Below are positions 10,016 through 20,349 of a stretch of 64,000 nucleotides of DNA, piece by piece (the stretch's first letter is position 1; every line of letters starts with the position of its first letter). The position numbers and the translations under genes are program-made. The notes beneath the pieces were generated by a model. The model made no database searches. It worked only from the letters and a program-made list of their open reading frames with translations, and was not told the DNA's origin. The stretch comes from Oreohelix idahoensis (taxonomy: Eukaryota; Mollusca; Gastropoda; Stylommatophora; Oreohelicidae): assembly GCA_024509875.1 (NCBI GenBank), contig JAMPIV010019855.1:1-64000 (forward strand), given 5' to 3'.

Positions 10016-12517
10016 TTGAGTAAGACTATTCACCCTCTCAACAGCAAGACAATGGCTGATCTGGTAAAGGTTAAGTCTGCCATTATACAAATGGGGAAGG
10101 ACTTGGGCCTAAGTGGCGATGCTCTTATCCAGTATGTCACTGTGGAAAGTGATAAGTATATGGACATTGAAGCTAAGAAATTGGAAGCCGAAAGGGAGAC
10201 CAAGAAGCTTGAATTAGAAGCTGGTAGAGAAGCTAAGAAATTGGAAGCCGAAAGGGAGACCAAGAAGCTTGAATTAGAAGCTGGTAGAGAAGCTAAGAAA
10301 TTGGAAGCCGAAAGGGAGACCAAGAAGCTTGAATTAGAAGCTGGAAGAGAAGCTAAGAAAATGGAAGCTGAAGAAAGGAGATTAGAGGTCGAGAGAGAGG
10401 AAAGAAGGATTCAGGCTGAAAGAGAACATGAGTTGAAGTTAAGACAACTGGAAATTCAGGCAACTGCAAGTATAAATGGTAGCAGTTCTCCTCACTCTGA
10501 CAGTAGCTCTAGCCAAGGTCCTCAAAAGGGTGCTATGAACTTCCATTTGGATGCTTTTATGGAGAAGGACGATTCTATTGAGGCCTACATAGACAGGTTT
10601 GAGCGACTTGCTTCATCATATGGCCTAGAGAAGGAAAAGTGGAATGTTAAGCTCTCTCAAGGATTGAGGGGTATTTCTTATGAAGTGTTTTTGAAACTAC
10701 CCAAAGAGGAACAGGAAGACTTCGAGGCTCTGAAGCAAGCATTGCTTGTTCGCTATGAGCAAAATTCCGAGGCTTATCGTAAGAAATTCCGAATTGCCAA
10801 GAAGGAGGCTGGAGAAACGTACCAACAATACACAGCTCGGTTGGAAACTTACCTACTGAGATGGTGTACACTGGGAAACTTTTCGCAAGATTTCGAGGGA
10901 CTCAAGGAAATGATTCTGATAGAACAACTTTTAGATTCCATGACCCCTGAAACGAAGAAATTTCTGGTAGAAAACAGATGGGATAGGTTGGAAGACATAA
11001 TCAAATATGCTGAAAGTCACCAATTGGCACATTCTCTGACACAAGGAGCAAAAAGGAAACAAGGAGAATTTCTCAAGAAGCCTCACAACCACTTCGAGCA
11101 GGACGAATACGAACCCACTCGAAACCACTTCCATAAGACCAACCACCGAAACCATCAGCAACATGAAAGAAACCCTCTGGCATACGATAAGAAACCTTCA
11201 AGAAAGGAAGAGAAATGGTGTAAGTCTTGTAGAATGAGCAACCATAATACTGCAGAGTGCAGAAGGAAAACCCCTCCTTATTATGCTGCATGCTTACAGG
11301 TGAGGACTTTTGATAGGAAGGAACTGACAGTGATTCAGAATAGCCTCCATCACCCACCTACACAGGAGATAGTGACTGTGAATGGCAAACCAGTCACAGG
11401 AATGTATGACACAGGTTTGTCCTATGACGCAGTCGTTTGTGCATCTCTGGTGCGCCCTGAACAAATCACAACAGAAACTGTGGATATTCAAGGGCCACTA
11501 AAAGGAGCAGTACCCCTAACTTTGCCCATAGCGAAGATTCAAGTCAGTTGTCGCTATGTGGAAGGGGAAATAAATGCAGCAGTACTAGATGATCCCTTCT
11601 ATCCCCTGATGTTGGGACGTAGATATGTTTTTTTGGGAAACCCTATAAAACCTGAGGTTGCGGAAGACACCCGGACCAGGTCAGGCTCCCAGAATAAAGA
11701 GGGGAACACTCATTTAAAAATTCATTCAACTGAGATGAAGAAGGCTCAAGCCCAAGATAGTACATTGAAGCCTTGCTTTGGCAAATTGCCAAAAACACAT
11801 AACCCTCCCAGAAAAGGGGATTTCTATATGGAACATGGACTCTTGCACAGGAAAGCTGGCAGAGGGCCAAACGGCCATGGGCAGATTGTTGTACCATCCA
11901 CCTATAGAAACAAGGTTATAGAATGGGGGCATATTGCTTCTTTGAGTGAACACCTGGGTAATGGTGCCACAAAACAAAGGATAGCCACCCATTACTACTG
12001 GCCAGGTATTACTGAGGACATTAACTGGTTTGTAAATTCCTGCCCAGAGTGCCCCAAGGTAGATCCAGTGAATCAACGTAAGCGGTATCACAACAGATCT
12101 ACTGGAAAACCATTGACCATGGGTATTCTCGGTATTGGCACGAGAGGGGAGAAGAAATATCCCAGACAGTCTAAAATACATGCTGAACACCAGGAGCTGG
12201 ATTTAAGGAAACAATCCTTTTGCCAAAATCGAATGTCCAGGAAATTGCAAGGGAAACCTGCAATCAAATCTCATGCAAAACAGGGCTGTAACTTTCAAAT
12301 GAATAACACAGACCCTAGTTCATCATGCTATAGAGCAAATAGTAAATCATCTGTTGAGGACCCAACCATAAGAGCCTGGATGATCAATCGAACGGGCAAA
12401 AGAGAAATAGAAAAGATAAATCGCTATCAAAGAAACCAAAAGTTGGGAGCATATTCCTTTTGTAGGCATCCCACTGATCAGGTTCAAGATAGACAGAAGG
12501 AAACTAACCGCCAATAG
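10016..12517 (+). CDS. LTR-A Gag-protease-integrase zinc finger polyprotein, internally deleted
   Basis: An 833-residue open frame. The likely start is the second ATG at 10052 (context agacaATGG); the first is at 10016. A charged coiled coil at residues about 50-145 includes more than three exact 20-residue repeats (EAKKLEAERETKKLELEAGR; 60-bp DNA period, 10170-10365). A SCAN/capsid-like Gag core is at about 175-345, and a CX2CX4HX4C zinc knuckle (CKSC..H..C) starts near 403. Next is a retropepsin-like segment with YDTG near 463 and LMLGRRY, then directly the integrase HHCC zinc finger (about 637-680). The remaining 150 residues are polar and match no domain. RT, RNase H and the integrase catalytic core are absent. 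Zinc finger immediately after protease suggests the same Gmr1-like order seen in LTR-C. Confidence 0.85.
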   Translation: MSKTIHPLNSKTMADLVKVKSAIIQMGKDLGLSGDALIQYVTVESDKYMDIEAKKLEAERETKKLELEAGREAKKLEAERETKKLELEAGREAKKLEAERETKKLELEAGREAKKMEAEERRLEVEREERRIQAEREHELKLRQLEIQATASINGSSSPHSDSSSSQGPQKGAMNFHLDAFMEKDDSIEAYIDRFERLASSYGLEKEKWNVKLSQGLRGISYEVFLKLPKEEQEDFEALKQALLVRYEQNSEAYRKKFRIAKKEAGETYQQYTARLETYLLRWCTLGNFSQDFEGLKEMILIEQLLDSMTPETKKFLVENRWDRLEDIIKYAESHQLAHSLTQGAKRKQGEFLKKPHNHFEQDEYEPTRNHFHKTNHRNHQQHERNPLAYDKKPSRKEEKWCKSCRMSNHNTAECRRKTPPYYAACLQVRTFDRKELTVIQNSLHHPPTQEIVTVNGKPVTGMYDTGLSYDAVVCASLVRPEQITTETVDIQGPLKGAVPLTLPIAKIQVSCRYVEGEINAAVLDDPFYPLMLGRRYVFLGNPIKPEVAEDTRTRSGSQNKEGNTHLKIHSTEMKKAQAQDSTLKPCFGKLPKTHNPPRKGDFYMEHGLLHRKAGRGPNGHGQIVVPSTYRNKVIEWGHIASLSEHLGNGATKQRIATHYYWPGITEDINWFVNSCPECPKVDPVNQRKRYHNRSTGKPLTMGILGIGTRGEKKYPRQSKIHAEHQELDLRKQSFCQNRMSRKLQGKPAIKSHAKQGCNFQMNNTDPSSSCYRANSKSSVEDPTIRAWMINRTGKREIEKINRYQRNQKLGAYSFCRHPTDQVQDRQKETNRQ

Positions 12518-12570
12518 GCATGATTACAACGATATCGTTCCCAAATTTAAGCTCGAGATATCTCTCGCTT

Positions 12571-12587
12571 AGAAAACGGGGGGACTA
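12571..12587 (+). other. LTR-A polypurine tract
   Basis: agaaaacgggggga lies immediately before the 3' LTR, where plus-strand priming is expected. Confidence 0.75.
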
Positions 12588-14066
12588 TGTCGCATAATGC
12601 GATTGGGATTCGATATCTAGGTAATCAAAACAAAGTAAACACCGGCGAAACATGTGTAATGCTAATTAGCTCGACCAAGGAAAAGAGAGTTGCTACACGG
12701 AGATCGTCTAGTCATAAAAATCGGGTAGGGAGGAAATCTGTGTTCGGACCACGCAGTAATAAATTCATTTAAAATCAACGGACTGACCGCTGGAAATTCT
12801 ACTTCACTGAGTCATAGAGGGAGAGTAGACCCAGGTGTGGATATAGCCAGGAAGACAATGTCTTTTATAATTATGGGGATATGATCACCCAAGTGGGTCA
12901 AACAGTTCGGAAAATGATGAAAAGTGCGGTTTAAAAATTCATAGAAAAAGGAAGGACAGACGGATCTCGGAAAGATTGATATGGAAGGAAAGCCACATGT
13001 TGTCCGATTAAAACGTGATATCTCAAGAGGCAATAGCTTTTGTAAGTAATGAGAACGACTGAAGTATCTGTTTAGAAACTAACACAGATCACCTACCCGA
13101 AGTGAAATACGAGAAATATTTTCGACTGAAGTTGCTTGAAGGAATAGCCAATCAGCGCAAAGTCACGGATTCACGCAAGATGGCCGACCAAGCGCATAAA
13201 TACGCAGGTAGTTGGAAGTGAAGGGAAACACACGAACTGAAAGAACGCAGAGGACAAAAGGAGAGAGCTAGGCACGTATTCCTTCACCACTGAGTATTTG
13301 TGTGGGCCTGCCTTTGCCAGAAGTAGTCCTGTTAGTATTTCTGAAAAAGACCAGAGGGTTTCGGTCGTACATATAAACATAAGCCAGAAGTGAGAACCCA
13401 AGTGTTATCCTGCATAGCGACACGGAGCACTACCGCTGGTCTACCTGGTTGTGCTGGTATCCCTACTACATGGGAAGATCAGCCGAGTCTATACAGTCGT
13501 GTGGAGCTCACCAACATTGTCAACCATCATTTAAGGAGCACTCAGTTAAGTGCAGAAACAGATGAACATTCGATCAATTTATATGTGAAGAGTCAAGTCA
13601 TATGAAGAAAAAGACTGGTTAACGTTTTTTGTCAGAAAAGCAGAGACACTGTAATTCAGTAAAGTAAAATAATATCACTGTGATTTCTCTGGATATTGTG
13701 TAAATATAAAATTCCTATTCATATAGCATTTCTATCTATTCCAAGAACAGAAGATAAGATAATCATTATAAATAAATTGATTTTAATTGTACTTGAATTT
13801 TGTTAATTTCATAAAGTTACTATTGAGTTCAATTTGAATTTCATTGTTATTTAAAGCATAAGATAGTTATTACGAGAAGACACTCTAGGCTCTTGATCTT
13901 CTTATTACCACCGGACCAGGGGTCTTTACTGTCTGACTATCCTTTGTGCTATTATTCACCAGTACTCATTTCTGAGACTGGGGTATATCGTGGAGTTCAT
14001 TATTCTTTATTGAACTATCATCAACTGTCATCAAGACAACAACCACTATCATACCATCTCGTTACA
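12588..14066 (+). repeat. LTR-A 3' LTR
   Basis: Same length as, and nearly identical to, 8291-9769. Followed by the gagaa target duplication at 14067-14071. Confidence 0.92.
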
Positions 14067-14071
14067 GAGAA

Positions 14072-15243
14072 GTAGGAGACCAACTAGGGGGAAGCGACCA
14101 TCGCCCAATCTTTCTTACTGTCCAGAGTGCAACTCTCAGTACAGGCCCAGCCATTACAAGATGGAACTACAAAAAAGCCAACTGGGGTTTATTCAGGCAT
14201 CAGGTAAACACGCTGCTGTCTACCCTCAAGGTACAGAACAGAGACATTAATGAAGTGGTAAAAGACTTCAACAGATGCATACTACAAGCTGCAAAAGAAA
14301 CCATTCCCAAAGGATGCCGGCGTAACTACATACCATACTGGTCCAGCACACTCCAAGAACGTCAGGAAGCTATGGACAGGGCTAGAAAGGATGCAGAGTC
14401 TCAGCCTTCACTTGAAACTCACAACAAATGGAAAAAGGCTGTAGCAGAGTTTCAGAAAACAAAGCTAGAAGAAAAACGGAAAAGCTGGAGAACTAAAACG
14501 GCATCGCTGAACCTTGAGAAAGACGGCAGGAAACTTTGGAGATTAGTCAAGTCTCTAAATGAAGAGCGTTCCTCACCTAGGCAGACTATCACATTAGATG
14601 AAGGTGGCAAACTTTTCAGAGGAAAACAAGCTGCAGACCTGTTTGCTAGAAGATACAGTTCAGAAAGCAACTTACCCATTAACATAGACCATCAGAGAGA
14701 GATAAGAAAAGAAATACTGGCAACCATGGGACAGACAGATACTCCAGTCCCAATGAGGAAACCCATCACACTAGGAGAACTACAGAACGCTATTTCCAAG
14801 CTTAAGTTTCAAAAGTCACCCGGCCCAGACAAAATCAGCAACGAAATGTTAGTAAATCTGAGCTCAGCAGCAAAGACAAAACTGCTTGAGATATTCAACC
14901 ACAGCTGGTTGAAAGGAACGGTACCCCAAGTATGGAGAGAAGCCATCACAATACCCATACTAAAGAAAGGGAAATGTAAGACCGAGGCTGCAAGTTACCG
15001 GCCAATCAGTCTCACAAGCTGTGTTGGGAAGACTATGGAGCGAATAGTCAACCACAGATTGAAATGGTATTTAGAGTCTGAGCAGATCTTGGTGCCGGAA
15101 CAAGCTGGATTTAGAGAATGCTACAGTATAGAAGACCAAGTTACTTACTTCAAGCAATAGAAGATGCCTTCCAGGAGAAGAAAAAGGTCCTAACGATCTG
15201 GGTCGACTTCAAGCAGGCCTTTGACAAGGTGTGGAAAGATGGC
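14072..15243 (+). pseudogene. LINE B ORF, segment 2: end of endonuclease, start of reverse transcriptase
   Basis: Opens in the frame interrupted at 8290. It carries the APE GGSDHRPIF motif, a basic linker, SPGPDKISNEML, and the RT blocks ASYRPISLTSCVGK and PEQAGFR. A one-base frameshift near 15148 ends the frame at 15160. The next frame gives WVDFKQAFDKVWKDG (motif A), which LTR-B cuts at 15243. The text resumes at 23676. Confidence 0.88.
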
Positions 15244-16041
15244 TGTTATGGTATATGATATTAACGCCGTCTGCTAAAGGTTATCAGACGTGCAATTGTA
15301 AAAGTTAAGACATTTAATATATTGCGATAGATGTTTCAATTATTGAACGCTCCATACACGATCGATTATGACGTGTCTAGCGTTGTTTAGGACACAGTCG
15401 GTAACTAGGAGACGCTACCCTTTGTTACTTGACCGCCAAGCTGAATAGCTGCGTTTTTCTAACCTTCCAATTCAATGGCATGATATAGCCATTTATATGT
15501 GCATTTTTGATGGACCATGGTCAGTCCTAGAACTCTATATGAGAGGAAAATTTATGGAGGTTAGTATTTAACTAGAATTCTCAGAAGGAGGAGAATAATC
15601 GTCAAATTCGTATGAAATATTCAGACTCGCAGTCTCACTGTCGGCAGGTAGCCATGTCTAGCTGCGCGTGCATATAGCTGTGATGTTCTGACGACAATAC
15701 TGCATTGTATCCTTAAACGGACATTGACACGTAAACCAGCAGTCTACGTTATTGATTAATTTATGCATGACTTATAAGGACTTATGTTCTGTTCCTATTT
15801 GAAATGATCATCCTGTGTGTACATGTGATTAAATATTACGGACTCAATCTGAAGGCATTAATTACTTCATTAATGTTGCTGAGTTCAAGTTACATGAACT
15901 ACTTCTTCATACCATGCTACTGAGTTGTATGAACACCTTCACCCTAATTCGCGTAATACTAAACAAAGCACGATTAACAAGAGATCACTAAAGTAACCAT
16001 ACTCAGTGCATAATCTTCAACCGGCAAATAACTCAGCAACA
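15244..16041 (+). repeat. LTR-B 5' LTR
   Basis: Starts TGTTATGG and ends CAGCAACA. Preceded by target duplication atggc. Confidence 0.92.
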
Positions 16042-17615
16042 AAAGTGGCGGCCGAATGCGGGGAACGACAGAAAAAAAGAAACAAACTTCTGTTCCTTAC
16101 GCACATGTTAACCACAAATATTTACGATCAATTTTCGATCACATGATCCAGTCGAAGATGACGCAGTGCTCATTATAATGCCTAACAACGTGACGTCACC
16201 GAAAGTCGTGTAGATGAACGGTCGGAGAAACCAAAGCCGTTTCTAAGTCTAACCAGGGGAAACATGAGCCATTGAAGCAAACACACGATATGGACTACAG
16301 GAGCAGACAGTCAGGGGCATTAGCCTAGCTGTTGACGACCTCTAGCACTGATCTAAGCAACGGAAAAGATAAGTCTAGCTGTTTAAACTGTCGTCATTGC
16401 AAACAGTAGTACTGAGTCCATGCCTTTTGCCTGCATAGGCATGTCTTTTCTGAATGTGTTTCATGTATTTTTTGGGTTGTTTTAATGTGTTGTTAATTAG
16501 TGGGAGGTAGGGAGGATGAACCGAAATTAGATTCTGTGGCTCTCACGATGCCTGAATTGATTTCGGTCGTTTCTTAGGGCAGTTAAACGATTGCACTTTT
16601 GGAAGCCCCATTGAGGTTTGCCATTGGACTGTCTGTCCAAATCTGCTGTCGTTTGACGATTTGTGTTAGCTGTACCGTTCCGTAGATAACTGGTGTATTT
16701 TATTCGTACTCAGTTCACAATTTTATTCAGTTTTGTATCATGTTCGTTAACTATTTCGTCCAGTCTCCTCTTACTATCATTTATTTGATGATTGTTAAAA
16801 TGTCGTCCGTTATGAGTCCTGTGATGTCATCATTTTTTGCAGTCATTTTTTTTGTGTACTTTGAATATTAAGTTGACCTCGGGTCAGACTTTGACCCTTC
16901 ATTTGGCTTGTGACACTTCCGCTTGTTTTATTTAGTTCATAAATTCATTTTTAATTGTGAAAATGTCTTGTTTGCGTCTTGACATTGTTTGTACCCTTTA
17001 GTTGCATCATTGTTTTGTTTGTCCTCATGATATATATTAAATACTACATTAATAATATGATATTATATGCAATAATACACTTGTAATTTAATTTAATTAA
17101 TTTTTTCTGATATTTAAGGTTAATATGGGACATTGCATAATTATGCAGTGATAGTCCAAGAAAGTAGCACTACAATTTATAAGAGATGCCTAGGGCATAA
17201 TAATATAATATATATATTGACCAAATAAAATAATCTTATAGTCTACCTTTGAGGTAATAGACCCATTGTATATTATTTAATATACTTTTCTGGTACTAAG
17301 AGAGTGACTTAGTACATTGAACAATATAATTACTAGGAATCATACCCAACATTATTGGATATTAAGATTAATTGTGTGATGTAATTACATAATAGTTAAC
17401 AGATATCATAACTATTTATGATATAGTTCGTATTTAGATACAATATTGTTACAAAATATTGTCTATTAGTTGAACTTAGACATTAGAGTTCAGTACTATT
17501 GTGATTATTTATATTGAATATTCCTAAGTTGAGTAAGTATAATAATTACTCTGAAGCTACTATTGACTATTTTAATCAGTAATTATCAATAATTACTTAC
17601 CAGATAAAAGTCAAA
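16042..17615 (+). other. LTR-B leader with primer-binding-site candidate
   Basis: TGGCGGCCGAATGCGGGG starts three bases after the LTR (16045) and has the TGG expected for pairing with a tRNA CCA end. I cannot name the tRNA. The remaining 1.5 kb is AT-rich and shows no protein. Confidence 0.55.
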
Positions 17616-20216
17616 ATGCTTACTATAGACCATTTCGTTAAAATTGGTAAGGAATATGGTTATAAATCTCAAGAACTTCGTCAGTTTGCTGAGGCAGAAC
17701 TGGAAAAACATAAAGCAGAAATGGAGGAACAAAAGGCTGCATTAAAGAAAGAGGAGGAGGAACGTGAGATGAAGCAAATTGCCAAGAAAAATAGATTAAG
17801 AGAGATTGCTCAACGTGAAAGAGAAGAGCAAAGAGCAATTACCAAACAGGAAGAAGAGAATAAATTGAAACGAGAGGAAATTATTTTACAACAAGAAATG
17901 GAATTGGCGCGTATTAAATTGGAGACAGCAAGATTACAAGCACAAAGTGCTGATGCAAACCAGAATAATAACGCACAAAATGGATCGTCATCCAGCCAAA
18001 CTAAACATTTCTACAACTTTAAATTACCCACTCTCAACTTAAACGTGGACGACCTTTCATCGTTCCTGTCACGTTTTGAACAGACTTGCAAAACAAACCA
18101 TTTGCCTGAAGAGTCATGGGTACTCAAGTTAAATGAATTCTTGGTTGGAGAACCACTGACGGCTTCTCAAAATGCTGACCCATCAATAGCAAATAACTAC
18201 GGTGCTATTAAGTCCTTGCTTTTACGAAGGTTTCACCTGGACGAGGAACACTGTAGGTTGAAATTTAAGGGAATTTTACCTGAATCTCCAAAAGATTTTG
18301 CAGGATTCATTGCGAACATACGCAATACATTTAATAGATGGGTTGAACTGGCAGAAGTCAACAAATCATACGACAAATTAGTTGATTTACTACTACGGGA
18401 TAAGGTATTATCTTCGGTTAGCCAGCCATTTTTTGCATATTTGCAGGAGCGTAAACCAGGTACTATGGACGAGTTAGAAAAAATTTCTTTAAACTACTGT
18501 TCGGCACATCCGAATGCAACCATTTCTAACTCCTCATTAAGAGAACCTCTACCTGTGGCGTCTAATATGGCCTACAATCATAATAACAAACAAAGACATC
18601 ACAGTGTAGACAGAAGCAGGTTCCAAAGAAATCACAATGTTAACTTTCAGAAGGGACATAATAATGATTTCAACAATAAAAATGAGTTCAACAGAGGTAG
18701 ATCACGAGATAGAAATTATTCACCTCAAACAAACTACCACAATGGTCAACATAACACTAATTATAATCGATCACATACTCCCAATAATAACAATAACTGG
18801 AATGGTAATAATCATGGCTCGAGACATCGAGATAATAGTTACTATAGAGGACGACGAGATAATTCTAACAATTATACTCGGAATCGATCTCATTCTCGGG
18901 GATCATCTCATTACAACCATAATACAGGGGCGGCAGTTACAAATAATACTACCCCTATAGCTCAGGTCCCACTTGACAATAATACAACACAGTCTTCTGC
19001 TGCATGTTTTGCTATTAATTATAATGTGGCAAATAGTTGCCAAGATTGTAATACTATTTTTCAGAAGGCGAAAGAAACAGTGCTTAACTGCGGACATATT
19101 ACACCAGAGGTAGGTCTTGCAGTCAACGATGGAACAGGCTTACTAATTTTTAACAGGGGATTAGTTAATGGATCCGTCGTCTCAGTGCTGAGGGATTCAG
19201 GATCCACAACGATTGGTGTACGTCAGTCGCTGGTACATCCTAGCTGTGCGACAGAGGACTATGTCCGTTGCATGACCTTCGGGGGTACTATTGAGTACTA
19301 CCCCACTGCCATAGTACATGTTAATACACCATTTTTTTCAGGTAATGTCAAGGTGTGCATGCTACAGAATCCATCAGCTGATCTTACATTAGGACGCATA
19401 CATGGGAGTAAAGATTGCACTCCTAAAGAAATTAATGATTGGGAGAAAAAAAATTTGCATTCTTTTAGCAACGCTAACGCTGTTGTTGATATGGCTACAC
19501 TTCGTGCCAACAACATAAATACATGTGGCACAGCAGTTTCCAACTTCACTCTCAGTACTATCCTGGAAATTGATGAAGATGATAGATCTATTGGACAACA
19601 TACTAAGGATATAACTGATCCTAATAAAACTGTTGACGTTGTCAACATTGACAAAAACATTATGAGGAAGAATAATAGGTTAAATAATAATGCTGGACTT
19701 AAAAGGAAACATAAAGTTAACACAAATAATTATGATGAAAAAGTTTTTACTTTGCCCAGCAAATACATGTCTACGACATGTAGGAAACTTAATACCTTTG
19801 GTGATGATAGGTATCATCCTCAGTCCAGTCAGGATGATACGACATCCAACAGAAAGACAATGTCGGTGTTGAAAGGGAAGGTTAATTCTTTGACAAAGAA
19901 TACATATCATCATTGTCCACTATTTCGTGACAATGATACTACATATATTGGGAAAAGTGCGTATTCTCGCACAGTGTTAGTGCGAAATCTGCCGCAGGAT
20001 ACTACCTGGCAGGCACTTAGAATTTTTTTTGATTATACAGCAAACGTTAAGTTTGTTCGTCTTCTGCCATCATGCAATGGGCAGAATAGACAGGCGATGG
20101 TTACATTTCGTAACAATCGAGACGCTCGTTGGTTAATCGAGCGTGATAATGGTGTTTATTTTCATCACCGTTATCTAAAGTTACAATTAGTACCTGATTC
20201 TGCGCCACGCAGATAA
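17616..20216 (+). CDS. LTR-B ORF1: Gag, protease and C-terminal RRM-like domain
   Basis: 866 residues. The N-terminal 30 residues and E/K-rich coiled coil (about 20-110) resemble the LTR-C Gag start. The Gag core (about 130-310) aligns by eye with LTR-C (RWVELxxxxKxYxxLxDLLLRDKVLSSV). An N/R/H-rich low-complexity tail (about 320-445) follows. A CX2CX13CGH motif at about 475-494 replaces the usual zinc knuckle. The retropepsin has DSG near 527 and LTLGR. The linker (about 610-780) includes KRKHK. The last 85 residues look like an RNA recognition motif: RNP2-like VLVRNLP, a helix TWQALRIFF, RNP1-like QAMVTF, a second helix and LKLQLV. RNP1 lacks the usual two aromatics. Nothing of the integrase core is present. 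Confidence 0.85.
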   Translation: MLTIDHFVKIGKEYGYKSQELRQFAEAELEKHKAEMEEQKAALKKEEEEREMKQIAKKNRLREIAQREREEQRAITKQEEENKLKREEIILQQEMELARIKLETARLQAQSADANQNNNAQNGSSSSQTKHFYNFKLPTLNLNVDDLSSFLSRFEQTCKTNHLPEESWVLKLNEFLVGEPLTASQNADPSIANNYGAIKSLLLRRFHLDEEHCRLKFKGILPESPKDFAGFIANIRNTFNRWVELAEVNKSYDKLVDLLLRDKVLSSVSQPFFAYLQERKPGTMDELEKISLNYCSAHPNATISNSSLREPLPVASNMAYNHNNKQRHHSVDRSRFQRNHNVNFQKGHNNDFNNKNEFNRGRSRDRNYSPQTNYHNGQHNTNYNRSHTPNNNNNWNGNNHGSRHRDNSYYRGRRDNSNNYTRNRSHSRGSSHYNHNTGAAVTNNTTPIAQVPLDNNTTQSSAACFAINYNVANSCQDCNTIFQKAKETVLNCGHITPEVGLAVNDGTGLLIFNRGLVNGSVVSVLRDSGSTTIGVRQSLVHPSCATEDYVRCMTFGGTIEYYPTAIVHVNTPFFSGNVKVCMLQNPSADLTLGRIHGSKDCTPKEINDWEKKNLHSFSNANAVVDMATLRANNINTCGTAVSNFTLSTILEIDEDDRSIGQHTKDITDPNKTVDVVNIDKNIMRKNNRLNNNAGLKRKHKVNTNNYDEKVFTLPSKYMSTTCRKLNTFGDDRYHPQSSQDDTTSNRKTMSVLKGKVNSLTKNTYHHCPLFRDNDTTYIGKSAYSRTVLVRNLPQDTTWQALRIFFDYTANVKFVRLLPSCNGQNRQAMVTFRNNRDARWLIERDNGVYFHHRYLKLQLVPDSAPRR

Positions 20217-20349
20217 TGGTGTACGCTCACCCTTTTGTCTTATTTCTTGATGACTCAGCTCTAGTCAGTCATCATTTCTTTTCCTTATTGGTCATTTATT
20301 CTTATACGTCTTAGATATCAAGGGACACAAAAAGATATTTCATATTAAC
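20217..20349 (+). other. LTR-B inter-ORF spacer with integrase C-terminal remnant
   Basis: In the frame of the downstream ORF, the codons just before its ATG read DIKGHKKIFHINML. This matches DVDGRHKTFHINML at the end of the LTR-C integrase. So the spacer marks where integrase sequence was replaced. ORF1 and ORF2 are in different frames, so the second must be reached by reinitiation, a spliced RNA or another route. Confidence 0.65.

Larger units (their letters stand above)
8291..14066 (+). mobile_element. LTR-A: short Ty3/Gypsy-type LTR retrotransposon, deletion derivative
   Basis: Two 1479-bp direct LTRs (8291-9769, 12588-14066) start TG and end CA. The 5-bp duplication gagaa (8286-8290, 14067-14071) fits Gypsy-type integration. 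The LTRs differ at only about three positions by eye (for example near 9423, 9688 and 9742), so insertion was recent. The 2.8-kb interior carries one ORF with Gag, protease and the integrase zinc finger, but no integrase core, RT or RNase H. It must therefore depend on a partner for movement. It sits inside the LINE B endonuclease. Confidence 0.93.

Noticed and set aside
18637..18960. Ile/Thr-rich frame overlapping LTR-B Gag
   Set aside because: Shadow of the N/R-rich low-complexity part of ORF1.
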